Origin: Labilibaculum sp041595635
Lineage (GTDB): Bacteria > Bacteroidota > Bacteroidia > Bacteroidales > Marinifilaceae
Assembly: GCF_041595635.1 (NCBI RefSeq)
Contig: NZ_JBFHJW010000008.1
Location: forward strand, 28,896-92,895
Direction: 5' to 3'
Length of the DNA: 64,000 bases
Shown one piece after another: positions 34,608 through 43,104 of this stretch (the stretch's first letter is position 1; every line of letters begins with the position of its first letter). The translations under genes and the position numbers were made by a program. Under the pieces are notes generated by a model, which was not told the origin of the DNA, ran no database searches, and saw only the letters and a list, made by a program, of their open reading frames with translations.

Positions 34608-36155
34608 TTGAATGTGTTCAAAAATAAATCAAGCCTACTAAAAGCTGCCATTTTTGCTACCGGATTTTCTGGTGTTGTGGCGGAATATATTTTATCGACC
34701 TTAGCACAGTATTTTCTTGGTAATTCGGTCATTCATTGGGTAATGATTATTTCGCTCATGCTTTTTTCTATGGGTTTGGGAAGTCGTATCACCAAAAAAT
34801 TCGAAACAAATTTACTCAGGCGATTTTTACTTACCGAGTTTGCCTTATCCATAATCGTTTCATTTGCAGCTTTGCTGGTGTATACGGCTTCTGCTTATAC
34901 GCAAGCATTGGGAATTCTCATCTATTTTTTGGCTATTTGCATTGGCTTGTTAATTGGAATGGAAATTCCTTTGGTGATCCGTATTAACGATGATTACGAG
35001 AAATTGAGGTTCAATATCTCGAATATCTTAGAGAACGACTACTATGGAAGTTTGTTGGGTGGTGTGTTTTTTGCTTTTATAGGGTTGCCAGTTTTTGGAC
35101 TTATTTATACGCCTTTTATTCTTGGCTTCGTGAACTTTTCGGTTTCGGTTGTGGTTCTACTATTTTTGTGGAATTTACTCAAATCGGGTGATAGAACGTT
35201 ATTGTTGAGCATTGCTAGTTTTATTTTAGTGCTGTTAACGGTTGGTATATTTTTTACCGATCCTATTATCCGATATGGAGAGCAACAAAAGTATGCCGAT
35301 AAGGTTGTATATGCCGAGCAAACGAAATATCAACGCATTGTTATTACGCAGTGGAAAAACGATTATTGGCTTTATTTAAATGGAAACGAACAATTGTGTA
35401 CTCGTGATGAGATCATGTATCATGAGCCATTGGTGCATCCTGCAATGAGTTTGCATCCCAATCCAACCAATATTTTAGTTTTAGGTGGTGGTGATGGTTG
35501 CGCTGTTCGTGAGATTTTGAAATATCAGAAGGTAAAAAAGGTCACTTTGGTGGATCTAGATCCTGCCATGACTCATTTGGGGCAAACACATCCGATTCTT
35601 ACTCAGCAGAATGAAAATTCATTGAGTAATCCTAAGGTTGAGGTCTTGAATGAGGATGGATACAAGTACATGCAAGCTACCGATGATTATTACGATGTGA
35701 TTATTATTGATTTGCCCGATCCGAGAAGCATAGAGTTGGGACGTTTGTATTCTCATGAGTTTTACAAAACCTGTTATCGTCATCTTCGTCCGGGAGGAGT
35801 GATTGTTACTCAGGCAGGAAGTCCTTATTTTGCAACTCAGGCGTTTACTTGTATTTTAGAGACGATGAAAAGCGCCGGTTTCGAGGTGGTTCCTATGCAC
35901 AATCAGGTGATTACTCTTGGCGAATGGGGTTGGAGTTTGGGTGTGAAAAAGAATTCGGAAAGCAATGTGAAAGAACATTTGCAACAGCTGGAATTCGAAG
36001 TGCCTACCCAATGGATTAACAAGGAAGCAATGAGTTTGATTACGTCGTTTGGTAAGGATTTTTACCCCTGGGAAAAAGATAGTGTAGCTGTTAATAGAAT
36101 TCACGATCCTGTTTTGTACAAGTATTATTTAAAAGGAAATTGGGATCTTTACTAA
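34608..36155 (+). CDS. Membrane-fused polyamine aminopropyltransferase (spermidine synthase)
   Basis: The protein is 515 residues, starting at TTG 34608 or GTG 34614; no ATG fits. Residues 1-220 contain six or seven transmembrane helices (FATGFSGVVAEYILSTLAQYF is the first). Residues 230-515 are a SpeE domain: Tyr/Gln substrate segment TKYQRIVITQW, nucleotide-binding LVLGGGDGCAVREIL (GGGDG 294-298), acidic VDLDP, and IIIDLPDPRS (368-372) at the catalytic site. It transfers aminopropyl groups from decarboxylated SAM to a diamine. The membrane domain suggests polyamine production at the membrane. The AdoMet decarboxylase gene follows. Confidence 0.9.
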   Translation: MNVFKNKSSLLKAAIFATGFSGVVAEYILSTLAQYFLGNSVIHWVMIISLMLFSMGLGSRITKKFETNLLRRFLLTEFALSIIVSFAALLVYTASAYTQALGILIYFLAICIGLLIGMEIPLVIRINDDYEKLRFNISNILENDYYGSLLGGVFFAFIGLPVFGLIYTPFILGFVNFSVSVVVLLFLWNLLKSGDRTLLLSIASFILVLLTVGIFFTDPIIRYGEQQKYADKVVYAEQTKYQRIVITQWKNDYWLYLNGNEQLCTRDEIMYHEPLVHPAMSLHPNPTNILVLGGGDGCAVREILKYQKVKKVTLVDLDPAMTHLGQTHPILTQQNENSLSNPKVEVLNEDGYKYMQATDDYYDVIIIDLPDPRSIELGRLYSHEFYKTCYRHLRPGGVIVTQAGSPYFATQAFTCILETMKSAGFEVVPMHNQVITLGEWGWSLGVKKNSESNVKEHLQQLEFEVPTQWINKEAMSLITSFGKDFYPWEKDSVAVNRIHDPVLYKYYLKGNWDLY

Positions 36156-36220
36156 AATAGGTTTAGCCTTCTAGAGTACTAATATTTAAACCGATTCATA
36201 ATTATCAAAATTAATGTCCA

Positions 36221-36571
36221 ATGGAGGAGAAAGCAAAAATAGTAGCAGCAAAAATTCACAATCTTCGCTTTTGGGTTTCCGATTGTGATCCGGAAACTTT
36301 ACAAAATAGGTTTCGGAAATATTTGACTCAGGTTGGCTTTGTGATTCTGAATTTTACCGATCATCATTTTCCTGAGGTTGGATACACCGCTTTCTGGATG
36401 CTAGCCGAATCGCATTTGGCCATTCATACTTTTCCTGAAGAAGGATGGTCTTATATCGAGTTGAGTAGTTGTAATAAGCAAAAAGCTGAAAAATTTTATG
36501 CTTTACTAAAGGAGAGTGATTTAAAGGTGAATTGGAATGGACATGGAATTGAAATTTGTTTGCCTGATTAA
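36221..36571 (+). CDS. speD: S-adenosylmethionine decarboxylase proenzyme (prokaryotic short form)
   Basis: This 116-residue protein is the length of Bacillus/Thermotoga-type SpeD. The self-cleavage site is Glu63-Ser64 in AESHLAIHTFPE; Ser64 becomes the pyruvoyl group. His69 (HTFPE) and Cys84 (ELSSCN) match the processing and proton-donor residues of the family. It supplies decarboxylated SAM to the aminopropyltransferase encoded just upstream. Both lie in one apparent operon with PspA/DUF350 genes. Confidence 0.92.
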   Translation: MEEKAKIVAAKIHNLRFWVSDCDPETLQNRFRKYLTQVGFVILNFTDHHFPEVGYTAFWMLAESHLAIHTFPEEGWSYIELSSCNKQKAEKFYALLKESDLKVNWNGHGIEICLPD

Positions 36572-36580
36572 TTAAATTGT

Positions 36581-36925
36581 ATGAAAAAGAAACTCCTCTT
36601 TCTACTGGCTGTATTTGTCTATGTAATTGCTATTTTGGGCATCCGGCATTTTGAAAGTCAATCGCCCGATGCTAATATTAAAAGCATTGCTGATGCATTT
36701 TGGTATGCCATTGTAACACTTACAACGGTTGGCTATGGCGATTTTTATCCGGTAACATCTGTGGGGAAAATCATAGGTTTACTTGTTATAATAGGTAGTT
36801 TAGGAATATTAGGATTTTTAATTGGAGAGGTAACAGTTAGATTTAATCAGTATATGGAAAAGAAAAAAAAGTGGGTTTTGGGGAACCGATTTCGAAAATC
36901 ATTACGTGATAATCGGTTGGAATGA
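36581..36925 (+). CDS. Two-helix potassium channel pore, N-terminal part of a frameshifted channel gene
   Basis: The first 96 residues are a 2TM K+ channel: TM1 (LLFLLAVFVYVIAILGI), pore helix and filter TTVGYGD (48-54), TM2 (KIIGLLVIIGSLGILGFLIG). After EKKKK the frame enters an unrelated 18-residue tail and stops at 36925. One base along, the sequence continues as GFWGTDFENHYVIIGWNEFG, the normal start of an RCK/TrkA-N domain, and runs on in the next gene. The break is at a run of eight A (36863-36870); seven A would give one protein of about 341 residues. This may be a mutation, slippage-controlled expression or a sequence error. Confidence 0.85.
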   Translation: MKKKLLFLLAVFVYVIAILGIRHFESQSPDANIKSIADAFWYAIVTLTTVGYGDFYPVTSVGKIIGLLVIIGSLGILGFLIGEVTVRFNQYMEKKKKWVLGNRFRKSLRDNRLE

Positions 36926-37607
36926 ATTTGGTCAGAAAGTAGCTAGTCAAATTGTGCTTGCGGGTCAGCGTGTGGCTTTTGTTACCAATTCAAAGACCGA
37001 TTTGGAGCTGATTACAGATCTTTACTCTTCGAAAAAGGCATTTACTCTTTTTGCCGATTATTCCAATATTGAGGCTTACGAAAAAGTGAATATAGAACAA
37101 GCCAAGCGTGTGTTTGTTAATTTTGATGACGATTCGGAGACACTTGTGTTTGTGATCAATTTGAAAAAGAAATTCCCCAATGCGAATATTGTAGTCACTT
37201 GTATGAATCCAAGTTTGAAAGAGACTTTTTTGAATGCAGGAACCGATCATGTGGTTGCCCAAAACGAAGTGGCTTCAAAATTGGTGGCTTCCTATCTTTT
37301 CGAACCTCACGTGGCAGCTTACACCGAAGATTTAATTACTACTAGTGTTGCTGATGGAGATTCTGACATCAAACAATACCGAATTACCAAAGAGTGCGAG
37401 TTTTCGGGAGAGGAATACATGACTGCCTTTATGAAGTTGAAATTCGATTTTAACGCTATTTTAATTGGAATGGTAAAGGATGGAAAAGTGTTGAAAAATC
37501 CTGATAAAGAGACTGTTTTAGAGCCTAAGGATTACCTTATTTTAATCGCAAATGAACAAAGTAAAATGAAGCTGGAGAATTTTTTTGGTGTGAAGGAAGG
37601 CGAATAA
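36906..37607 (+). CDS. RCK (TrkA-N/TrkA-C) domain, C-terminal part of the frameshifted K+ channel
   Basis: The conventional start would be GTG 36906, but coding similarity extends back in this frame to about 36873 (GFWGTDFENHY), where it meets the pore-encoding frame. Residues 1-130 are a Rossmann TrkA-N domain (IIGWNEFGQKVASQIV; acidic and Gly positions for nucleotide). Residues about 140-230 are TrkA-C (RITKECEFSGEEYMTAFMK, EPKDYLILIA). In MthK-type channels the RCK ring opens the gate on ligand binding. Made alone it would be a soluble RCK protein. Confidence 0.85.
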   Translation: MIIGWNEFGQKVASQIVLAGQRVAFVTNSKTDLELITDLYSSKKAFTLFADYSNIEAYEKVNIEQAKRVFVNFDDDSETLVFVINLKKKFPNANIVVTCMNPSLKETFLNAGTDHVVAQNEVASKLVASYLFEPHVAAYTEDLITTSVADGDSDIKQYRITKECEFSGEEYMTAFMKLKFDFNAILIGMVKDGKVLKNPDKETVLEPKDYLILIANEQSKMKLENFFGVKEGE

Positions 37608-37614
37608 TTATTGC

Positions 37615-38073
37615 TTATTCGGGATTGTAGCCTACATCATCGGGTAGGTTGGGTTCTTGCGAAGCCATTACGGCTAGCTGATCGGCGCGTTCGTTGCCAG
37701 GAATATTAGCGTGACCTTTTACCCACACAAATTTTACCTTGTGCTTCTTATAAACTTCTAAAAATCGCATCCACAAATCGGCATTCTTTTTTCCTTTAAA
37801 ACGTTTTTGCACCCAGCCAAAAACCCATTTTTTTTCCACGGCATCTACCACATATTTCGAATCGGAGTAAATGGTGACTTCGCAATTGGGAGTTTTTAGA
37901 GCTTCCAAACCAGCAATAACGGCCATTAATTCCATTCTGTTGTTGGTGGTTCGTTTAAATCCCTGATTCAAATCTTTACGATGTTTTCCTGAAATAAGAA
38001 CAGTTCCATAACCGCCCGGACCTGGATTTCCGCTTGCAGCTCCATCAGTATACATGATTATTTTTGTCGCCAT
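37615..38073 (-). CDS. rnhA: Ribonuclease HI
   Basis: The protein is about 152 residues, starting MATKIIMYTDGAASGNPG (ATG at 38073 preferred; an upstream in-frame ATG would add nine residues of atypical sequence). The catalytic acidic set is visible: Asp in YTDG, Glu in NRMELMA, Asp in YSDSKYV, and Asp in NERADQLA, with the His in WVKGHA. It degrades RNA in RNA-DNA hybrids. It converges on the K+ channel gene with only seven bases between. Confidence 0.94.
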   Translation of the reverse strand: MATKIIMYTDGAASGNPGPGGYGTVLISGKHRKDLNQGFKRTTNNRMELMAVIAGLEALKTPNCEVTIYSDSKYVVDAVEKKWVFGWVQKRFKGKKNADLWMRFLEVYKKHKVKFVWVKGHANIPGNERADQLAVMASQEPNLPDDVGYNPE

Positions 38074-38143
38074 ACTCTTGTTTTGTGGTTTTCCATTCAA
38101 AAGTAATCATTTTTACTTTTAGCCATGCTTTTTTGCACCTGGC

Positions 38144-38178
38144 ATAAAAAAAGGATGCACGAATTTTCGTACATCCTT
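38144..38178 (-). terminator. Terminator of the S46 peptidase gene
   Basis: The imperfect stem AAGGATGCACGAA / TTCGTACATCCTT is followed on the minus strand by seven T. It lies just after the peptidase stop codon. Confidence 0.7.
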
Positions 38179-38204
38179 CCATCTTAGTTTTTATAATGAA
38201 GCGT

Positions 38205-40382
38205 TTACTTCACAATAGTCATTTCATCAATTAAATTTTTAGCTCCAGCAAATTTGTCAATAATGAAAAGTGTGTAACGAATATCCAAATTGATACATCT
38301 TTGTAGGTTTTCTTCAAAATCAATATCGCCAGACATGGCTTCGGAATTACCATCGAAAGCAGTTCCTATTAGTTCTCCGTTTCCATTGATAACAGGAGAG
38401 CCCGAATTACCTCCGGTGATGTCGCTATTGGTTAGGAAACAAACAGGAAGTTGACCATTAGCATTGGCATATCGGCCAAAGTCTTTTTTCTTGTATAGCT
38501 CTTTTAATTTTCCTGGAACAATAAATTCAGGGTTGGTAGGATCTTCTTTTTCCATTACTCCTTTTAAAGTGGTGTAGTGCTTGTAGTAAACACCATCTTT
38601 AGGAATGTATCCACCCACGTTTCCGTAGGTTAAGCGAAGAGAAGAATTGGCATCTGGAGCTAAATTTATCTTTTTGTTGATTTGCATTAAACCATCCACA
38701 AACAGACGTTTTCCTTTTTGCATTTCTTCGGCCCCTTTCGATAGTTCAGTGCTTACTTCCTTATATTTGTCTATGATTGAATTTCCAATTTTAAAAGCGA
38801 TATCATTTTCAATAGTCTCCAATTTTGGAGCCTCTAAGAATTGGTTAAAACTTTCTGATGAAGCAAATATAGATTGAGAATAAACGTCTGCAGCTAACTT
38901 GTCGAAGTCGTTTTTGTACGTTTCTTTGAACATTTTGAATATTTCGGGCTGCTGATCAGTTGCGATTTTGTTTGCATACATTTTGTAAAGACCAGCCATT
39001 AGTTTTTGGTCGGTTGGTGCGTTGTAATCTTTGTAAAATTTTTCTGCAGACTTACGCAAGGCTTCAACTTCTACTCGAATCGCAGCAGTATCTTGTGTTT
39101 CAGCTGCTAGCAAATTTTTCAAACTACTTAGTCGTATGGCAGCAATTGGCATTTCGGCACCGCTTAGTAGGGCTTCTCGAAGGTACGAACTTGCATTCAT
39201 TGCGCTTTTACGTTCCGAATAAGCTTTGCTAATCAGCTCGAGAGCTTGGCCATATTTCGCTTTTCTTTTTGATTTTTTAGCAGCCCATTGCAAATATTCT
39301 TTTTCAATTTCTTTTTTGTGGCCCATGGTATTCAACTTGGTAAGAGCCTTGTTTTGTTCAAAAGAATATTTCCAATAGTTGGCACTTTGGGCATGTTTTG
39401 CTGCATATTGAATGCGAACTTTAGGATCTTTAAGCATATCTTTTTTCATGATATCCAACTTTAAACTACGAATATCATAACGGTTTTGGTTGGTGATTTT
39501 CATGGTTTCTTCCAAACCAAATGAAGTCAAATAACGATCGGTTGTTCCAGGAAATCCCATGATCATCGCAAAGTCAGTTTCTTCTACTCCTTTAATCGAA
39601 ACAGCTAGGTGATGTTTCGGTTTCAATGGAAGGTTTTCAGCTGAGTAAGAGGCAGGTTTCCCATCAGGACCTGTGTAAATACGAAACATAGAGAAATCGG
39701 CTGTATGACGAGGCCACATCCAGTTATCGGTATCGCCACCAAATTTTCCCATTGATTGAGGTGGAGCTCCTACCAAGCGAACATCTTTGTAGATGGTATA
39801 TAGAAAAAGGAAGTACTGATTTCCTTCAAACATACTTTTTACACTGGCTTTGTACTCAGTTCCTTCTTCAGCTTTCTTTTCCAGTTCAACAGCAACTTTT
39901 TCGATGGCTTTGTAGCGTTCCTCTTCAGTCATTTCATCATTTACCTGAGAAAGAATTTGTTTTGATACATCTTCCATTCGAACCAAAATACTTGCAGTAA
40001 TGTCCGGATTGGTTAGCTCTTCGTTTTTATTGTAAGCCCAAAAACCATCCGATAGGTAATCGTGTTCGGTGGTTGAATGAGATTGTAAAGCACCAAATCC
40101 ACAGTGGTGATTGGTCAAAAATAAGCCTTCACCAGAAATAATTTCACCGGTGCAAAAATGACGAAAAGGTCTTCCTTCGGTTCCCAAACCAACAATGGCA
40201 TCTTTCAAGCTGCTGTTGTTGATGCTGTAAATATCATCGGCAGATAATTTTAAACCTTTAGTCTGCATTTCTGCAATATTCTTATTTAGTAAAGATAAAA
40301 GCCACATGCCTTCATCTGCTTTTGCATTGGTGAAGCTAAGCAGAAAACTTAGTCCCAAAATTAATGATGCAAATTTTCTCAT
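38205..40382 (-). CDS. S46 family dipeptidyl-peptidase (DPP7-like)
   Basis: This 725-residue exported peptidase has a signal peptide ending NAKA. The chymotrypsin-fold catalytic residues are His in TNHHCGFGALQ, Asp in the GGDTDNWMWPRHTAD segment region and Ser in ITGGNSGSPV. The residue 18 after the Ser is Gly (TAFDGN). In Porphyromonas DPP11 this place is Arg, which selects Asp/Glu, while DPP7 has Gly, so a preference for hydrophobic P1 residues is inferred. It acts in the periplasm on peptides for amino-acid nutrition. No type IX C-terminal sorting domain is seen. Confidence 0.92.
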   Translation of the reverse strand: MRKFASLILGLSFLLSFTNAKADEGMWLLSLLNKNIAEMQTKGLKLSADDIYSINNSSLKDAIVGLGTEGRPFRHFCTGEIISGEGLFLTNHHCGFGALQSHSTTEHDYLSDGFWAYNKNEELTNPDITASILVRMEDVSKQILSQVNDEMTEEERYKAIEKVAVELEKKAEEGTEYKASVKSMFEGNQYFLFLYTIYKDVRLVGAPPQSMGKFGGDTDNWMWPRHTADFSMFRIYTGPDGKPASYSAENLPLKPKHHLAVSIKGVEETDFAMIMGFPGTTDRYLTSFGLEETMKITNQNRYDIRSLKLDIMKKDMLKDPKVRIQYAAKHAQSANYWKYSFEQNKALTKLNTMGHKKEIEKEYLQWAAKKSKRKAKYGQALELISKAYSERKSAMNASSYLREALLSGAEMPIAAIRLSSLKNLLAAETQDTAAIRVEVEALRKSAEKFYKDYNAPTDQKLMAGLYKMYANKIATDQQPEIFKMFKETYKNDFDKLAADVYSQSIFASSESFNQFLEAPKLETIENDIAFKIGNSIIDKYKEVSTELSKGAEEMQKGKRLFVDGLMQINKKINLAPDANSSLRLTYGNVGGYIPKDGVYYKHYTTLKGVMEKEDPTNPEFIVPGKLKELYKKKDFGRYANANGQLPVCFLTNSDITGGNSGSPVINGNGELIGTAFDGNSEAMSGDIDFEENLQRCINLDIRYTLFIIDKFAGAKNLIDEMTIVK

Positions 40383-40645
40383 TTTAATTGCTTTAAATTT
40401 TTAATACAACCAAATTAGTTGATCCAACCAATTGGTAGTTGTTGTGATGTGTATTTTGTGAATAACAAAGTTACAATTAATATGCAATTCTATTTTCTGG
40501 ATGAAAATAGTAATTGTACTTGTTGTATGTTAAATAGTCCTAAATCAGTATGTTGGCAAATTTCTGAGCATTGTATTTATTAGATGAACGCTTTAATTTT
40601 CTCGTTGAATTGATCTTATAATTGCTTGTTAGTGAACTAATTTTG
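40383..40645. other. Intergenic region upstream of the S46 peptidase gene
   Basis: The 263 bases contain no coding frame. They presumably hold the peptidase promoter (minus strand). An imperfect repeat around CCAATTGG (40429-40436) was noted without meaning. Confidence 0.4.
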
Positions 40646-41251
40646 CTAGAATTTTAGTTCGAGCTGATTGGGTAGCAAAGAAAAAGATTTGCGATGAATA
40701 GGATTGATTCCGTGTTCCTGAATGGCCAATCGGTGTTTTTTGGTTGGATAACCTTTGTTGTTCTTCCAGTCGTAAAAAGGGAATTTTTCGTCTTGTTGTA
40801 GCATGTAATCATCACGATAGGTTTTTGCTAAAACCGAAGCGGCTGCAATGGATAAAAATTTCCCATCACCTTTCACAATACAAGTATGATCGATGTTCGG
40901 ATAGGCTGTAAATCGGTTGCCATCAACCAGCAAATGTTCAGGTTTGGTTTTGAGTTGCTCAATGGCGCGGTGCATGGCCAAAAACGAAGCATTTAAAATA
41001 TTAATTTGATCAATCTCCTCATGGCTAACAATTCCAACAGCCCAGGCAATTGCTTGCTTTTCGATGACCTCCCTAAGAAGGTATCTGTTTTTTTCGGAAA
41101 GTTTTTTGGAATCGTTGAGTGTTTTGTTGGTGAAGTTTCTGGGTAAAATTACTGCTGCTGCAAAAACAGGACCAGCAAGGCATCCTCGTCCCGCTTCGTC
41201 GCAGCCAGCTTCAATGGTATTTTTATTTAAATATGAGGCTAATTTATTCAT
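40646..41251 (-). CDS. rnhB: Ribonuclease HII
   Basis: This 201-residue protein has the diagnostic GCDEAGRGCLAGP motif at 16-28 (Asp-Glu catalytic pair), LNDSKKLSEKNR, and the third and fourth acidic residues in LLVDGNRF and SVLAKTYRDDYM. The C-terminal part has GYPTKKHRLAIQEHGINPIHRKSF. It incises at ribonucleotides in DNA. It stands alone on the minus strand. Together with rnhA 2.5 kb away the genome has both RNase H types. Confidence 0.95.
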   Translation of the reverse strand: MNKLASYLNKNTIEAGCDEAGRGCLAGPVFAAAVILPRNFTNKTLNDSKKLSEKNRYLLREVIEKQAIAWAVGIVSHEEIDQINILNASFLAMHRAIEQLKTKPEHLLVDGNRFTAYPNIDHTCIVKGDGKFLSIAAASVLAKTYRDDYMLQQDEKFPFYDWKNNKGYPTKKHRLAIQEHGINPIHRKSFSLLPNQLELKF

Positions 41252-41314
41252 TTATAATGTTCTTTTATCGCAAAAATAGTATGTGTTCTTATTGAAATAA
41301 AATCTGTAATTGAT

Positions 41315-42397
41315 TTATTTTGATTCATGAAGGACAACTCTTGCCCGGTTAATAAATTCCATTTTTACTAGCTTCGGATTGTTGATGGTCTCATAAAATT
41401 CATCGAAGTAGTTCAAAACGCGTTCCTTTTCATCATCGTTTAAATAGGTACAATTGGTATATAAATCGTACAGCATCTCTTTTTTCAGTCTGAATTCTAT
41501 AAAAATGGATTCGAGCTCCTCACTTGTTCGTTTATATCCTCTATAAAGTCGTTCGTGTATGGATTTTATATCTAGTTTTTCATTTGGTGTTGCATATGGG
41601 GCATTAACCAGGCTAGCCCAATCGAAATCGTATGGAACGGCTATTAGGCGAGAGTTAGGTGTTTTCGAAATTAGCTTAATGTTGTGTAAGGTAGGAACGC
41701 CCCAATCGGTGTTGCCAATCATGTATTGAAAAATGGCTAGTTTAGTTATTTTATTAATGATGGTATAATCCTGATGAACTCTTTTATCGTAACGGGTTAT
41801 TTTCCCGTTTCTTTCGGCCATTTTTTTATAATTTTCGATGAAGAATGCATACCGAGAGAGTGTGTTTAGGTTATCTTCGCTGTCTTTATAGTTGATTTTT
41901 ACCAGGCGAACTCGAAAGCTTTCTGGCGTTAAAATATTGTAAGCTTTGTAGATTAAATATTCTTGAATAAGCATCTGCTCGTAATGAGGATTTCGATTCT
42001 GACAATGAGTAACTATCTTAAGTTTAGATACATCATGAAAAAGAGAGTAGTTCGAGTCTGATTTGCTGAATTTTATATGCAAAGGAGGAAAAGAACAGAT
42101 GCTTCTATCTTTTCTGAAGTTTCCTCTGGTTTTTAGACGCACAAGCATCGATACAATCGAATCTCCCAGGCGGTAAGATAATCTTCCTGTGTGGTATTTG
42201 TTTTTTCTGCCTACATCTTTAATTAGTGTTTTTAAGTCTGTTGTAATTGATATTTCGATGAGCGTATCTGATTCAAACAATTGTGGTGCTTGATAGAGGG
42301 AATCAATAGGTTCCAATTGGTGAGCATGTAATTCTCCCTTACCTCCTAACAAAAATAGGATGATGATGAAAGTGCAGCAGTGAAGTAGTTTTCTCAT
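41315..42397 (-). CDS. Exported CotH-like protein with kinase-like motifs
   Basis: This 360-residue protein has a signal peptide (about 1-26). The body has LKTRGNFRKDRSICSFPPLHIKF, then LKIVTHCQNRN and IQEYLIYKAYNILTPESFRVRL, then GNTDWGVPTLHNIKLI and PYDFDWASLVNAPYA. The last two resemble the catalytic and metal-binding loops of atypical kinases such as CotH (D in GNTDW, DFD). Related proteins occur with DUF4956 in VTC-type polyphosphate or surface-protein loci. Substrate unknown. It is the third gene of a minus-strand operon, 18 bases after the DUF4956 gene. Confidence 0.6.
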   Translation of the reverse strand: MRKLLHCCTFIIILFLLGGKGELHAHQLEPIDSLYQAPQLFESDTLIEISITTDLKTLIKDVGRKNKYHTGRLSYRLGDSIVSMLVRLKTRGNFRKDRSICSFPPLHIKFSKSDSNYSLFHDVSKLKIVTHCQNRNPHYEQMLIQEYLIYKAYNILTPESFRVRLVKINYKDSEDNLNTLSRYAFFIENYKKMAERNGKITRYDKRVHQDYTIINKITKLAIFQYMIGNTDWGVPTLHNIKLISKTPNSRLIAVPYDFDWASLVNAPYATPNEKLDIKSIHERLYRGYKRTSEELESIFIEFRLKKEMLYDLYTNCTYLNDDEKERVLNYFDEFYETINNPKLVKMEFINRARVVLHESK

Positions 42398-42415
42398 AGA
42401 AAGATAATTAATGAG

Positions 42416-43093
42416 TTAGGAGCTTCTTTCAGTCAATTCAGCATCGGTTAATATATTTGATGTTGCTCCTTCCTTATAGAAAATAATCAGTTTCACAGTC
42501 CCTTTTGCTAAGTCAATTTGTCCAATGTTAAATTTTATGACTTCCATTCCGATTCTTCTTTGAACATTTTCAACTAACTCTTTGTGCTTGTTTGGATGAA
42601 TTAAGTCGAGGCGGTCAAAAACAATGGTTCTTCTTGCCATGTGGCGTTTCATCCAAACTCGTTCCATTATCCAGGTGGTAGACATCAGGGCAATATTGGT
42701 AAATGCAATTTCACTTATACTAACCTCTCCTCGGGTTAATGCATTCATTACTGATATGGTTATAACAAGAAATAAATAGGTCATTTCCCGAATAGGAATA
42801 GTGTCGGTTCTGTATCTGATGATGCCAAAAATGGCAAACAATCCAAGGGCAAAGCCCAATTGTAACTCGATACTTCCAAGCAAAAAACATAGAAAAAACA
42901 CGGTGGTACTAATCATGATGTACGTAAATACATAGGATCGTTTTCCCGTCGCTTTAAAATAGACGTAATTAATGACAAATATGGTGACTAGCATATTAAT
43001 CGCGAAACGAATCATTAACTCAACAATATTATTCGAGGAATTAAACGATGTGGAGATATCAGGATTTGCTAGCATGTTAGTAAAAAATTCCAT
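42416..43093 (-). CDS. DUF4956 membrane protein
   Basis: This 225-residue protein has four or five transmembrane helices in the N-terminal 130 residues (MLVTIFVINYVYFKATG, VFFLCFLLGSIELQLGFALGLFAIFGIIRYRT). The GIIRYRTDTIPIREMTYLF segment is the DUF4956 hallmark. The C-terminal cytoplasmic domain (about 150-225) is ferredoxin-like (GMEVIKFNIGQIDLAKGTVKLIIFY). Known DUF4956 genes accompany CotH and VTC domain genes; the role is not established. It lies 11 bases after the phosphatase gene. Confidence 0.85.
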   Translation of the reverse strand: MEFFTNMLANPDISTSFNSSNNIVELMIRFAINMLVTIFVINYVYFKATGKRSYVFTYIMISTTVFFLCFLLGSIELQLGFALGLFAIFGIIRYRTDTIPIREMTYLFLVITISVMNALTRGEVSISEIAFTNIALMSTTWIMERVWMKRHMARRTIVFDRLDLIHPNKHKELVENVQRRIGMEVIKFNIGQIDLAKGTVKLIIFYKEGATSNILTDAELTERSS

Positions 43094-43104
43094 GGTGTCT
43101 AGTT

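Noticed and set aside
36863..36925. Programmed -1 frameshift linking K+ channel pore and RCK domain
   Set aside because: The RCK frame is reached by a +1 shift (or loss of one A), not -1, and no downstream pseudoknot or stem is apparent; loss or slippage in the A8 tract is simpler.
38205..40382. Type IX secretion cargo signal on the S46 peptidase
   Set aside because: The C-terminus (NLIDEMTIVK) shows no sorting domain with conserved Gly/Lys strands; it appears periplasmic.
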